Below are positions 44,594-54,219 of a stretch of 64,000 nt of DNA, one piece after another. The stretch is from CAVQJU01 sp963712905. GTDB lineage: Bacteria > Acidobacteriota > Vicinamibacteria > Vicinamibacterales > CAVVIG01. Position numbers and translations under genes: made by a program. How positions within the stretch are numbered: the stretch's first letter is position 1; each line of letters opens with the position of its first letter. The stretch covers positions 62,001-126,000 of the forward strand of contig CAVQJU010000018.1 of assembly GCA_963712905.1 (NCBI GenBank), written 5' to 3'. The notes under the pieces were generated by a model. That model did not search any database and was not told where the DNA came from. It was given only the letters and a program-made list of their open reading frames with translations.

Positions 44594-46690
44594 ATGACGC
44601 ACATGAAACGCTCCGCGTTCGCCGCCACAGCCGTCGCCGCCATCGTGCTGACCGGCGCGACGATCAAGCTCGTCGGACAGGCCACCCCGCCCAACCGGGA
44701 ATGGCGCACCTACGCCGCCGACCTCGCGAACACCCACTATTCGCCCCTCGATCAAATCAACAAGGACAACTTCGGCAAGCTCGAGGTGGCCTGGCGCTTC
44801 AAGGCTGACGCCCTCGGCCCGCGGCCCGAATACAACTGGGAATCCACGCCGCTGATGGCCAACGGCATGATCTACGTCACCGCCGGCTCGCGCCGCGCCG
44901 TTGTCGGGCTCGACGCCGCGACCGGCGAGATGCTCTGGATGCACCAGGAGCACGAAGGGCCGCGCGGCGAATCAGCGCCGCGCAAGCTGTCCGGCCGAGG
45001 GCTCGCGTATTGGACGGACGGGCAGAACGACCGCCGGGTGCTGTACGTCACGCCCGGCTACCAGCTCGTCGCGCTCAACGCCATGACGGGCGAGCTCGTG
45101 AGGAATTTCGGCACCAACGGCATCGTCGATCTCAAGCAGAACGACGATCAGGTCATGGATCCGGTGACCGGCGAAATCGGCCTTCACGCGACGCCCATCG
45201 TCGCGAAGAACACCGTCATCGTCGGCGCCGCGCACATGCCGGGCGGCAACCCGAAGAGCAAGCAGAACGAGAAGGGCTACATCCGCGGCTTCGACGTGAA
45301 GACCGGCAAACGCCTGTGGATCTTCCACACGATTCCCCAGCTGGGCGAGTTCGGCAACGACACGTGGGAAAAGGAGTCGTGGGTCTACACCGGCAATGCC
45401 GGCGTGTGGGGACAGATTGCCGTCGACGAAGAGCTCAACATGGCCTATCTGCCGGTCGAGCTGCCGACGGGCGACTACTACGGCGGGCACCGGCCAGGCG
45501 CCGGTCTGTTCGGCGAGAGCGTTGTCGCGGTGGATCTGACGACCGGCAAGCGCAAGTGGCACTACCAGCTCGTGCACCACGGCATCTGGGACATGGACAT
45601 TCCCTGTGCGCCGATCCTGATCGACATCACGGTCAACGGCCGCGCCATCAAGGCGCTCGCGCAGCCGACCAAGCAGGGCTGGATCTACACGTTCGATCGC
45701 ATCACGGGCCAGCCTGTCTGGCCGATTGAAGAACGGCCCGTCGAGAAAGGCAACGTCCCGGGCGAGTGGTATTCACCGACCCAGCCCTTCGTCACCAAGC
45801 CGCCGCCGTTCGATCGGCAGGGCGTCTCGCTCGACGATCTCATCGACTTCACGCCCGAGCTGAAGGCCGAAGCGGTCAAGCTCGCGTCGCGTTACAAGAT
45901 CGGTCCGATCTTCACGCCGCCGGTCGTCTCCACGTGGCCCTCGCCGCTCGCCACCCTGATGCTGCCGTCGGCCGGCGGCGGCGTGAACTGGCACGGCGCG
46001 TCGTTCGATCCCGAAACCAAGATGTTCTACGTCTACTCGACGACGACGCCGACGCCGCTGGGGCTCGTGAAGAACGACGGCAGCCGTGGCGACTTCGCGT
46101 ACCTCACGGGGACCGCGCGCGATCCGAACGCGCCGGCACCGGCCGGCCGCGGACAAGCCGGCGCCGCGCCGGCCGGAGGCAATGCGGGAACGCCGGGTGT
46201 CGCGTCGCCGGTACCGGTCAACCAGGCTCCCGCGGCGGCCGAAGGCGGCGGCGCCGCTGCGCTCAACGTGCAGGGGCTTCCGCTCATCAAGCCGCCCTAC
46301 GGCCGCATTACCGCGTTCGACATGAACAAGGGCGATCTCGTCTGGCAGATCGCGCACGGCGAGACGCCGGACAACATCAAGAATCATCCCGCGCTCCGAG
46401 GCGTGACGATTCCCAGGACGGGCCGGACCGGACGCATCGGCATGCTGGTCACGAAGTCGCTGGTGGTCGCGGGCGAAGGCGGCTTCTTCACGACGCCGAA
46501 CGGCCAGCGCGGCGCGATGCTGCGCGCGTACGACAAGGCGACGGGCAACGAGCTCGGCGCGCTCTACATGCCGGCGCCGCAGAGCGGCACGCCGATGACA
46601 TACATGCTGAACGGCAAGCAGTACATCGTGCTCGCCATCAGCGGCGGATCGTACACGGCGGAGCTGGTGGCGTTCAGATTACCGTCATAG
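44594..46690 (+). CDS. PQQ-dependent membrane/periplasmic dehydrogenase, paralog 1
   Basis: Quinoprotein glucose/alcohol-dehydrogenase-like enzyme of 698 aa. Signal segment SAFAATAVAAIVLTGATI; a start at ATG 44594 or 44603 is possible. Propeller blades: WRTYAADLANTHYSPLDQIN, MIYVTAGSRRAVVGLDAATG, LVALNAMTGELVRNFGTNG, VAVDLTTGKRKWHYQLVHHG and ITAFDMNKGDLVWQIAHGE. The segment HHGIWDMDIPCAPILIDI is a family hallmark for PQQ enzymes. An Ala/Pro/Gly-rich insert (APAGRGQAGAAPAGGNAGTP) interrupts the last third. It oxidises a sugar or alcohol with PQQ; substrate unknown. Confidence 0.9.
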   Translation: MTHMKRSAFAATAVAAIVLTGATIKLVGQATPPNREWRTYAADLANTHYSPLDQINKDNFGKLEVAWRFKADALGPRPEYNWESTPLMANGMIYVTAGSRRAVVGLDAATGEMLWMHQEHEGPRGESAPRKLSGRGLAYWTDGQNDRRVLYVTPGYQLVALNAMTGELVRNFGTNGIVDLKQNDDQVMDPVTGEIGLHATPIVAKNTVIVGAAHMPGGNPKSKQNEKGYIRGFDVKTGKRLWIFHTIPQLGEFGNDTWEKESWVYTGNAGVWGQIAVDEELNMAYLPVELPTGDYYGGHRPGAGLFGESVVAVDLTTGKRKWHYQLVHHGIWDMDIPCAPILIDITVNGRAIKALAQPTKQGWIYTFDRITGQPVWPIEERPVEKGNVPGEWYSPTQPFVTKPPPFDRQGVSLDDLIDFTPELKAEAVKLASRYKIGPIFTPPVVSTWPSPLATLMLPSAGGGVNWHGASFDPETKMFYVYSTTTPTPLGLVKNDGSRGDFAYLTGTARDPNAPAPAGRGQAGAAPAGGNAGTPGVASPVPVNQAPAAAEGGGAAALNVQGLPLIKPPYGRITAFDMNKGDLVWQIAHGETPDNIKNHPALRGVTIPRTGRTGRIGMLVTKSLVVAGEGGFFTTPNGQRGAMLRAYDKATGNELGALYMPAPQSGTPMTYMLNGKQYIVLAISGGSYTAELVAFRLPS

Positions 46691-46699
46691 ATCACTAAC

Positions 46700-46756
46700 G
46701 TAGGGCCGGGCCTTCAGGCCCGGCCGACAGAGGCAGGGCTGAAAGCCCCGCCCTAC
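46700..46756. repeat. Two-hairpin REP-like element, copy 2
   Basis: GTAGGGCCGGGCCTTCAGGC-type first hairpin and CAGGGCTGAAAGCCCCGCCCTAC-type second hairpin, with GTAGGG/CCCTAC ends. It separates the two tandem PQQ dehydrogenase genes. Confidence 0.85.
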
Positions 46757-46775
46757 ATCAGAGAGGCGTTTACAT

Positions 46776-48797
46776 ATGCGACGCGTTTGGCTTTCCCTGA
46801 TCGTTCTCATTCTCGCGGCTGGTGGAGCGCGCCTGGCCGCTCAGGCCGGCGCCGCCGGCGGCGAGTGGAAATCCTACGGCGGCGATCTGGGGAACACGCG
46901 CTACGCGCCGCTCGATCAAGTCAACAAGGACAACTTCGGCAAGCTCCAGGTCGCGTGGCGCTTCAAGACCGAATTCCTCGGCCCGCGCCCCGAGTTCAAC
47001 TTCCAGTCCACGCCGCTGATGGTCGGGGGCGTGCTGTACACGACGGCCGGCTCGCGGCGTGCGGTTGTCGCGCTCGACGCCGCGACGGGCGAGCTGATCT
47101 GGATGCACAGCGAACGCGAGGGCAAGCGCGCCGACACGGCGCCGCGCAAGCTTTCGGGCCGCGGCCTCGCCTACTGGACCGACGGCCGCAACGACAGCCG
47201 CATCCTCTATGTCACGCCCGGCTACCAGCTCGTCGCGCTCGACGCGAAGACCGGCGTGCTCGTGTCCTCGTTCGGCAAGAACGGCATCGTCGATCTGAAG
47301 CTCGAGGACGACCAGGTGATGGACCTGGTGAACGGCGAGATCGGGCTGCACGCGGCGCCCATCGTCGCGAAGAACGTCGTCGTCGTGGGCGCGGCGCACC
47401 TGCCCGGCAGCTCGCCCAAGAGCCGGCAGAACGAGAAGGGCTACGTCCGCGGGTTCGACGTGCGGAGCGGCAAGCGGTTGTGGATCTTCCACACGATCCC
47501 GCAGCTCGGCGAGTTCGGCAACGACACGTGGGAAAAAGAGTCGTGGACCTACACCGGCAACGCCGGCGTGTGGGGCCAGATGTCGGTGGACGAAGAGCTC
47601 GGCCTCGTCTACATGCCCGTCGAGCTGCCGACGGGCGACTACTACGGCGGCCATCGTCCCGGCGCGGGCCTGTTCGGCGAAAGCGTCGTCGCGATCGACC
47701 TGCAGACCGGCAAGCGCAAGTGGCACTACCAGCTGGTCCACCACGGCATCTGGGACATGGACATCCCGTGCGCGCCGATTCTGATCGACATCACCGTCAA
47801 CGGGCGCGCCGTCAAGGCGCTGGCCCAGCCGACGAAGCAGGGCTGGGTCTACACGTTCGATCGCGCGACCGGTCAGCCGGTCTGGCCAATCGAAGAGCGG
47901 CCTGTCGCCAAGGGCGACGTGCCCGGCGAGTGGTATGCGCCGACGCAGCCGTTCCCGACCAAACCGCCGGCGTTCGATCGCCAGGGCGTCTCGCTCGACG
48001 ACCTCATCGACTTCACGCCCGAGATCAAGGCGGAGGCGGTAGAGTTCGCGTCGAAGTACAAGATTGGTCCGATCTTCACGCCGCCCGTCGTCAGCAAGTG
48101 GGAAGGCCCGCGCGCCACGCTCATCCTGCCGGCGGCTACCGGCGGCGCCAACTGGGAAGGCGGATCGTTCGACCCCGAAACGCGCATCATGTACATCTTC
48201 TCGGTGACGGCCGCGAGCGCGCTCGGCCTCGTGCCGCCCGACGAGCGGCGCAAGTCGGACATGAACTACATCACCGGCACGGCGCCCGATCCGAGCAAGC
48301 CGGCGCCCGCCGCCGGGCCGGCGCTCGGGGCTGGCGGCGAGAGCGGCAACGGACTGTTCGTCCAGGGCCTGCCGATTATCAAGCCGCCCTACGGCCGCAT
48401 TACCGCGCTCGACATGAACAAGGGCGAGCTCGTGTGGCAGGTTCCGCACGGTGAGACGCCCGACAGCATCCGCAACCACCCGGCGCTCAAGGGCGTCACG
48501 ATCCCGCGGACCGGGCGCGACGGCCGCATCGGGACACTCGTCACCAAGTCGCTCGTCATCGCCGGCGAAGGCGGGTTCTTCACGCTGCCCGACGGCCGGC
48601 GCGGCGCCATGCTGCGCGCGTACGACAAGGGAACGGGCAAGGACGCCGGCGAGGTGTACATGCCGGCGCCGCAGACCGGCTCGCCGATGACGTACATGCT
48701 GAACGGCAAGCAGTACATCGTGCTGGCGATCGGCGGCGGCACCTACAGCGCGGAGCTCGTCGCGTTTGCGTTGCCCGACGACGCGCCGAAACGCTAG
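46776..48797 (+). CDS. PQQ-dependent membrane/periplasmic dehydrogenase, paralog 2
   Basis: Paralog of the gene before it, 673 aa, very similar across its length (SRRAVVALDAATGELIWMHS, HHGIWDMDIPCAPILIDI, ITALDMNKGELVWQVPHGET). Signal peptide VWLSLIVLILAAGGARLAAQ. GAGAGG serves as ribosome binding site. The Ala/Pro/Gly-rich insert of paralog 1 is shorter here (PAPAAGPALGAGGESG). The two probably arose by tandem duplication and may differ in substrate or expression. A CACAGAG repeat follows the stop, then the convergent BlaR1-like gene. Confidence 0.9.
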   Translation: MRRVWLSLIVLILAAGGARLAAQAGAAGGEWKSYGGDLGNTRYAPLDQVNKDNFGKLQVAWRFKTEFLGPRPEFNFQSTPLMVGGVLYTTAGSRRAVVALDAATGELIWMHSEREGKRADTAPRKLSGRGLAYWTDGRNDSRILYVTPGYQLVALDAKTGVLVSSFGKNGIVDLKLEDDQVMDLVNGEIGLHAAPIVAKNVVVVGAAHLPGSSPKSRQNEKGYVRGFDVRSGKRLWIFHTIPQLGEFGNDTWEKESWTYTGNAGVWGQMSVDEELGLVYMPVELPTGDYYGGHRPGAGLFGESVVAIDLQTGKRKWHYQLVHHGIWDMDIPCAPILIDITVNGRAVKALAQPTKQGWVYTFDRATGQPVWPIEERPVAKGDVPGEWYAPTQPFPTKPPAFDRQGVSLDDLIDFTPEIKAEAVEFASKYKIGPIFTPPVVSKWEGPRATLILPAATGGANWEGGSFDPETRIMYIFSVTAASALGLVPPDERRKSDMNYITGTAPDPSKPAPAAGPALGAGGESGNGLFVQGLPIIKPPYGRITALDMNKGELVWQVPHGETPDSIRNHPALKGVTIPRTGRDGRIGTLVTKSLVIAGEGGFFTLPDGRRGAMLRAYDKGTGKDAGEVYMPAPQTGSPMTYMLNGKQYIVLAIGGGTYSAELVAFALPDDAPKR

Positions 48798-48831
48798 CCG
48801 GTCTGTCCATCCCAACGCTGCGAACGAACCC

Positions 48832-48922
48832 CGTACGCAGCCACAGAGGCACAGAGGGCACAGAGGGTCTCTTCCGAAGAAGAGTTCCTCCGTGTTCTCC
48901 GTGCCTCTGTGGCTACGTCCGG
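48832..48922. repeat. CACAGAG inverted repeat, copy D
   Basis: CGTACG-type left end, arms GCCACAGAGGCACAGAG... and ...CTCCGTGCCTCTGTGGC around CTTCCGAAGAAG. It lies between the convergent PQQ dehydrogenase and BlaR1-like genes. Confidence 0.9.
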
Positions 48923-48927
48923 CTTAT

Positions 48928-50580
48928 TCATTTCGCCACGGCGAACTTCATGTGCACCTTCATGCGTACCTCGATCGGCTGGCAATCCAGGTACGTCGGC
49001 GTGAACTCCCATCCGCTGATGGCGTTGATCGCCGCATTGGCCAGAGCAGGATCGACATTGCCGAGAGGCTGCACGCTGGTGACGAATCCGTCGACGCCGA
49101 TGCGCGCCTCGAGCTCGACCGTGGCGGGAGGCGTGCCCGTCGGATAGACCGGCCGGACGTCCCGAGTCTTGGTGGGCGGACGAATGTTGCCACCAAGCGG
49201 CGTGTCGCCGCAGGAACTGAGTTTGCCGGGTGCCACCCGGGGCCGCTCACGAGCGCTGTTGGCTTGCGGCGGCCGCTGGACGCCGTCGTCAACCACCGTG
49301 ATCGTTTCCTCGAGCATTCCGACCTGCATCGTGATGTTCTGCTCGAACGCCTGTCCGTCGAGCACGACGCCCTCGCGTTTCAGAGTGGCAAACCCCGGTA
49401 GTTCCGCGGTGAGCACGTAGTTGCCTGGCGGCACGCCGACGAACTCGTAGTGCCCAGTCCGATCGCTCTTGATCTGGTACTTCGACTGTTTCTGCGGGTT
49501 CAAGAGCGCCAGGGTGACGCCCGGCAGCGCCCGAGTGAACTGATCGACGATCGATCCCGACACCGTGGAGAAGCTTTGCGCCGACACACCGAAGCCGGCA
49601 ACGAGCACCGCGACGGCGACGAACAGCGCGGCGGCGGCGATCGACGCCGGACGCGTGATGGGTTCCCGGTTGAGGCGAACGTTCAACATGGCGCGAACTC
49701 TCCTTTCGAGGCTTGACGAACGGGCGATGGCAGCTGCGGGAAGAAACATCTCCTGCTGGGACTTGAACGCTTTGGCCAGATCGACGAGCTCGGTGGCATA
49801 TGCCGATCCCTCCACGCCCATCTTCAACACCGCGTCGTCGCACGACTGCTCGCTTTCGAGTCGCAACCGGCGGCACGCGATCCACACGAGCGGGTTGAAC
49901 CAGTAGAGGGACCGTACGACCTCGGCGGCCATCTGCACCAGCCAGTCGCCGCGCCGCACGTGTGCGAGCTCGTGGCCAAGGACGATGCGGATGCGGTCCT
50001 CCGGCCAGTCCGAGACGTCCGAGGGCAGCATCACCTTCGGTCTGACAAATCCCCACGTGGCGAGCAGCACGGCGTCAGGGCTCTGCAGCAATACCGGTGT
50101 CCGGCGGAGTCCGCCGGCACGCGACATCTCGTCGGCGATGCGGGGCCACGGTCCTCCGGCGACGCGTTCAGCGCGCGACGCCAGCCAGGCGAGACGGCCC
50201 AGGCCCGCGAGGAGCAACAACAGGCTCGCGGCCGCGCCGCCAGCCCAGACGATCCCGAGCCATCTCCCGACTGTCGCGGCGCGCGACAGAGACGGCGATT
50301 GAGCCCCGGCCACGGGCGCCGGCGATTGGCTCGTCGAATCGAGGACGAGCAGCGGGCGATCGATGAGCTGGACGCGCGATTCGGTCAGCCAGGCGCCGAT
50401 GCCCGCCTGCCACGCGGGCGCGACGAGGCGCAACGCCGGGGTCGCGGCTGCGCACGCGAGCGCCGCGGCGAGGACGAAGTGGCGGACGGCCGCCGAGCGC
50501 CGCCGCAGCGCCGCGGTCGTGACCAGCGCGACGAGGACGATGAGGGTGACCTTGATGGACGTGTTCAGCAGCAGCGTCAT
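48928..50580 (-). CDS. BlaR1/MecR1-like M56 peptidase with CarboxypepD and TonB C-terminal domains
   Basis: Membrane zinc peptidase of the M56 family, 550 aa, paired with a BlaI-type repressor. N-terminal helices NTSIKVTLIVLVALVTTAA, VLAAALACAAATPAL and GIVWAGGAAASLLLLLAGLG; zinc site VLGHELAHVRRGDWL. After the last helix comes a carboxypeptidase-regulatory domain (about residues 345-425, VSGSIVDQFTRALPGVTLAL) and a TonB C-terminal domain (about 470-545, VELEARIGVDGFVTSVQPLG, YPTGTPPATV). The classic beta-lactam-sensing domain is absent, so the signal sensed is unknown. It overlaps the blaI-like stop by 4 bp (ATGA). Confidence 0.88.
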   Translation of the reverse strand: MTLLLNTSIKVTLIVLVALVTTAALRRRSAAVRHFVLAAALACAAATPALRLVAPAWQAGIGAWLTESRVQLIDRPLLVLDSTSQSPAPVAGAQSPSLSRAATVGRWLGIVWAGGAAASLLLLLAGLGRLAWLASRAERVAGGPWPRIADEMSRAGGLRRTPVLLQSPDAVLLATWGFVRPKVMLPSDVSDWPEDRIRIVLGHELAHVRRGDWLVQMAAEVVRSLYWFNPLVWIACRRLRLESEQSCDDAVLKMGVEGSAYATELVDLAKAFKSQQEMFLPAAAIARSSSLERRVRAMLNVRLNREPITRPASIAAAALFVAVAVLVAGFGVSAQSFSTVSGSIVDQFTRALPGVTLALLNPQKQSKYQIKSDRTGHYEFVGVPPGNYVLTAELPGFATLKREGVVLDGQAFEQNITMQVGMLEETITVVDDGVQRPPQANSARERPRVAPGKLSSCGDTPLGGNIRPPTKTRDVRPVYPTGTPPATVELEARIGVDGFVTSVQPLGNVDPALANAAINAISGWEFTPTYLDCQPIEVRMKVHMKFAVAK

Positions 50581-50987
50581 TTCTTCTCTCCCCTCCTGGC
50601 CTGTCCGGTCGTGCCCGCCTTTTTCACGAGCTCCCCGATACGCTCCAGCTCTTCGTCCGAGAGGCGGGCGCCCTCGCCGCCGAGCAGCGCGGCGACCGCG
50701 CCTTCGGCCGAACCGTCGAAGAACGTCTCGACAAGATGGCGCAGCGCCGACCGCCGGGCGGCCGTGCGCGGCACGGCCGGGATGTAGACGTACTTGAGGC
50801 CCTGCTCTTCGTGGCGGACATGGCCCTTTTCCTCGAGCACGCGCAGCTGCGTGCGCACGGTCGAATAGGTCGGGTTGCCCGAGAGCGCCTCCATCACCTC
50901 TCCGGCCGTCGCCCGGCCCTGGCGGTAGAGGATGTCCATGATCTGGCGCTCGCGTCTGCTCAGCGAGCTCGCGGTGAGTTTTGTCAT
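50577..50987 (-). CDS. BlaI/MecI/CopY-family repressor
   Basis: Winged-helix repressor of 136 aa, first gene of the pair. LTASSLSRRERQIMDILYRQ, ATAGEVMEALSGNPTYSTVR (recognition helix), TQLRVLEEKGHVRHEEQGLK (wing) match the family. Such repressors are cut by the partner M56 peptidase when a signal arrives. Start at 50987. A 36-bp concentric dyad at 51057-51092 lies 70 nt upstream and would serve as its operator, covering the gap to the divergent gene at 51155. Confidence 0.9.
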   Translation of the reverse strand: MTKLTASSLSRRERQIMDILYRQGRATAGEVMEALSGNPTYSTVRTQLRVLEEKGHVRHEEQGLKYVYIPAVPRTAARRSALRHLVETFFDGSAEGAVAALLGGEGARLSDEELERIGELVKKAGTTGQARRGEKK

Positions 50988-51005
50988 CTGGTCATCTCGT
51001 CTTTT

Positions 51006-51052
51006 CCCCCCAGCCCCCAGCCCCCAGCCCCCAGCCCCTAACCTCTAACCCC
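51006..51052. repeat. CCCCCAG 7-bp tandem array
   Basis: Four CCCCCAG units followed by CCCCTAACCTCTAACCCC. The reverse complement (GGGGTTAGAGGTTAGGGGCT...) is related to the 14-bp array at 61962-62000. Confidence 0.85.
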
Positions 51053-51056
51053 AAGA

Positions 51057-51092
51057 TGTTATTTTCCTAACACATGTGCGAAAGAAATAACA
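51057..51092. promoter_or_regulatory. Concentric dyad, likely BlaI-type operator
   Basis: Outer arms TGTTATTT (51057-51064) and AAATAACA (51085-51092) are perfect inverse copies, and a perfect CACATGTG (51071-51078) has exactly the same centre. It lies between the divergent blaI-like gene and the DUF4177-like gene, so it could control both. Confidence 0.5.
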
Positions 51093-51154
51093 CGTCGCCG
51101 CGGGGGTTGTCAACTGGCGCGCGAACGCGTAGGTTGGCGGCAGGAGGGGCCGAG

Positions 51155-51574
51155 ATGCGAAAGGGTCTTGCGGCTGCGGTGCTGGGCGGCGGCGTGGCGG
51201 TGGTGGCGGCGGGCGTGATGCTCGCGGCTCCCGGCGGGCAAGGTCAGGATCGGCCGGGCCAGATCGGCCAGGCGAGGGTGTTCGTCGAGAATCGCGGCCG
51301 GAGCGATGCCGTACCGGTCGTGCTGCAGGACGTCATGACCCCCACGCCAATCGGCGTCCAGGTGATTGGCACACCGACGGTGACAATCGCGCCGGCGAGC
51401 GTCGTACAGGCTCGCCTTGCGCGCCAGCAGTGGGAGTATCGAACGGTCGATCTCGAGCGGGAGCAGGACCCCGCCGCCGCGCTGTCCAGAGCCGGCGCCG
51501 AGGGTTGGGAAACGACCGGCATCCAGCTGCTGAACCGCGCTGGCGCGCCCGTCGTGATGAAACGCCCCAAATAA
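51155..51574 (+). CDS. Secreted protein with DUF4177-like C-terminus
   Basis: 139-aa exported protein. ATG 51155 follows AGGAGGGG; an upstream in-frame ATG is rejected because it lies in the operator region. Signal segment GLAAAVLGGGVAVVAAGVML. The C-terminal 50 residues (RQQWEYRTVDLEREQDPAAA, RAGAEGWETTGIQLLN, APVVMKRPK) follow the DUF4177 pattern of W-E-Y/V and L-x-x-x-G-x-E-G-W-E. The middle is low-complexity and Val/Pro-rich. It is divergent from the BlaI-like repressor and may be in its regulon. Role unknown. Confidence 0.7.
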   Translation: MRKGLAAAVLGGGVAVVAAGVMLAAPGGQGQDRPGQIGQARVFVENRGRSDAVPVVLQDVMTPTPIGVQVIGTPTVTIAPASVVQARLARQQWEYRTVDLEREQDPAAALSRAGAEGWETTGIQLLNRAGAPVVMKRPK

Positions 51575-51603
51575 CGAACGCAGCCTCAGAGTGGCTACGT
51601 CCG
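51574..51603. repeat. Short CACAGAG remnant, copy F
   Basis: ACGAACGCAGCCTCAGAGTG followed by GCTACGTCCG: the two outer ends of the CACAGAG element with the middle missing. It lies between the convergent DUF4177-like and ABC-F genes. Confidence 0.65.
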
Positions 51604-51605
51604 TG

Positions 51606-53245
<1,640 letters not shown>

Positions 53246-53249
53246 GAGG

Positions 53250-53463
53250 TCAGGGCTTCTTTCGGAGTCGCGCGGCCTGGGCGATCTTCTCGCCGATGAG
53301 CGCGATCTTGTTGTCTCGCAGCAGCGAGGTGAGCGCGCGATGGGCGGTGGTGAGGCTTGCGGCCAGACCGGCGGGCCCGGCGCCGACGATCACGACGTCC
53401 CAATAGGGAAGATGGTCGAAGTCGAGACTCCGCCTCGAGCGGCTTGACGCTGAAGTCCGCCAT
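53250..53463 (-). pseudogene. Fragment of an FAD/NAD-binding oxidoreductase
   Basis: About 70 codons when one extra base near 53421 is ignored. It reads MADFSVKPLEAES and then FDHLPYWDVVIVGAGPAGLA, a Rossmann GxGxxG dinucleotide-binding start, but continues only to SLTTAHRALTSLLRDNKIAL and a stop. A normal flavoprotein would be 300 residues or more, so this is an N-terminal remnant joined to unrelated sequence or a decayed gene. It lies directly upstream of the ABC-F gene. CAATC-TTA-GATTG (53468-53480) precedes it. Confidence 0.5.
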
Positions 53464-53497
53464 CCACCAATCTTAGATTGATTCGGGCCCGATTCGT

Positions 53498-53519
53498 ATG
53501 GTTAACTAGAGTTGACCAT
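53498..53519. promoter_or_regulatory. Toxin-antitoxin operator dyad
   Basis: ATGGTTAACT-AG-AGTTGACCAT matches in 9 of 10 arm pairs and ends 4 nt before the antitoxin ATG. Antitoxins of this kind usually repress their own operon through such a site. Confidence 0.5.
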
Positions 53520-53523
53520 TGAC

Positions 53524-53772
53524 ATGAACGTCTCCATCAACGCGAAACGCCTGCGGGCCTCGCTGCCGGATGTCGTCGAGCGCGTCCGGAAGGGCGCACG
53601 GTTCACGGTCATCTACCGGAGCCGGCCGGCCTTCCAGATCGTACCCATCAACCATGGCGAGCAGCCGCCGGTCGATCTCTCCGACGATCCGCTGTACGGC
53701 GCCGGGGCCGTCGGCCGATCGCGGGACGGCCGGACGGCGGCCGATCACGACCAGCAGCTGTACAAGCCTTGA
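53524..53772 (+). CDS. Phd/prevent-host-death-family antitoxin
   Basis: 82-aa antitoxin. MNVSINAKRLRASLPDVVER, VRKGARFTVIYRSRPAFQIV is the usual Phd/YefM DNA-binding beginning; the C-terminal part (PPVDLSDDPLYGAGAVGRSR) is the flexible toxin-binding tail. ATG 53524 is used; an in-frame TTG 12 nt upstream is possible. The stop overlaps the toxin start, so they are coupled. Confidence 0.85.
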   Translation: MNVSINAKRLRASLPDVVERVRKGARFTVIYRSRPAFQIVPINHGEQPPVDLSDDPLYGAGAVGRSRDGRTAADHDQQLYKP

Positions 53773-54203
53773 AGGGCGTCTTCGTTGATACGGCCGGCTG
53801 GATGGCCTGTGCCGACAGCGCCGATCCGGCCCACGCCCGGTCCCGCGCGGCCCGCGACGCGGCGCTCGAGGCCGGCCAGCCGCTGATTACCACTGATTTC
53901 GTCGTCGACGAGACGCTCACGCTGATCCGCCTCCGGCTCGGTCTCGACGCCGCCGGCCTGTGGTGGCGCCAGATCGACGAGAGCTCGCGGCTCCGCTGGG
54001 AGCGCGTAGACGGCGAACGATTCGACAAGGCGCAAGACCTGTTCTTCCACTATCGCGACAAGGCCTTCTCCTTCACCGACTGCACCAGCTTCGTGATCAT
54101 GCGCGAGCTCCGGCTCACGCACGTGATCTCCACAGACCGCCATTTCCGCCAGATGGGCTTCACGGTGTTGCCGGCAGCGCGCTCCCGCGCTCCCCGCAAA
54201 TAG
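53769..54203 (+). CDS. vapC: PIN-domain toxin (VapC type)
   Basis: Ribonuclease toxin of 144 aa. TTG start at 53769 overlaps the antitoxin stop. Acidic PIN residues: Asp in VFVDTAGWMACA, Glu in FVVDETLTLIRLRL, Asp in SFTDCTSFVIMRE and Asp in VISTDRHFRQMGF. It cleaves RNA (often initiator tRNA) when not held by the antitoxin. The pair sits alone between ABC-F and recQ, 16 nt before recQ. It is only about 160 kDa-independent small operon in a region with other indels, but it appears intact. Confidence 0.87.
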   Translation: MKGVFVDTAGWMACADSADPAHARSRAARDAALEAGQPLITTDFVVDETLTLIRLRLGLDAAGLWWRQIDESSRLRWERVDGERFDKAQDLFFHYRDKAFSFTDCTSFVIMRELRLTHVISTDRHFRQMGFTVLPAARSRAPRK

Positions 54204-54219
54204 CGCCGAGCGAACGACT

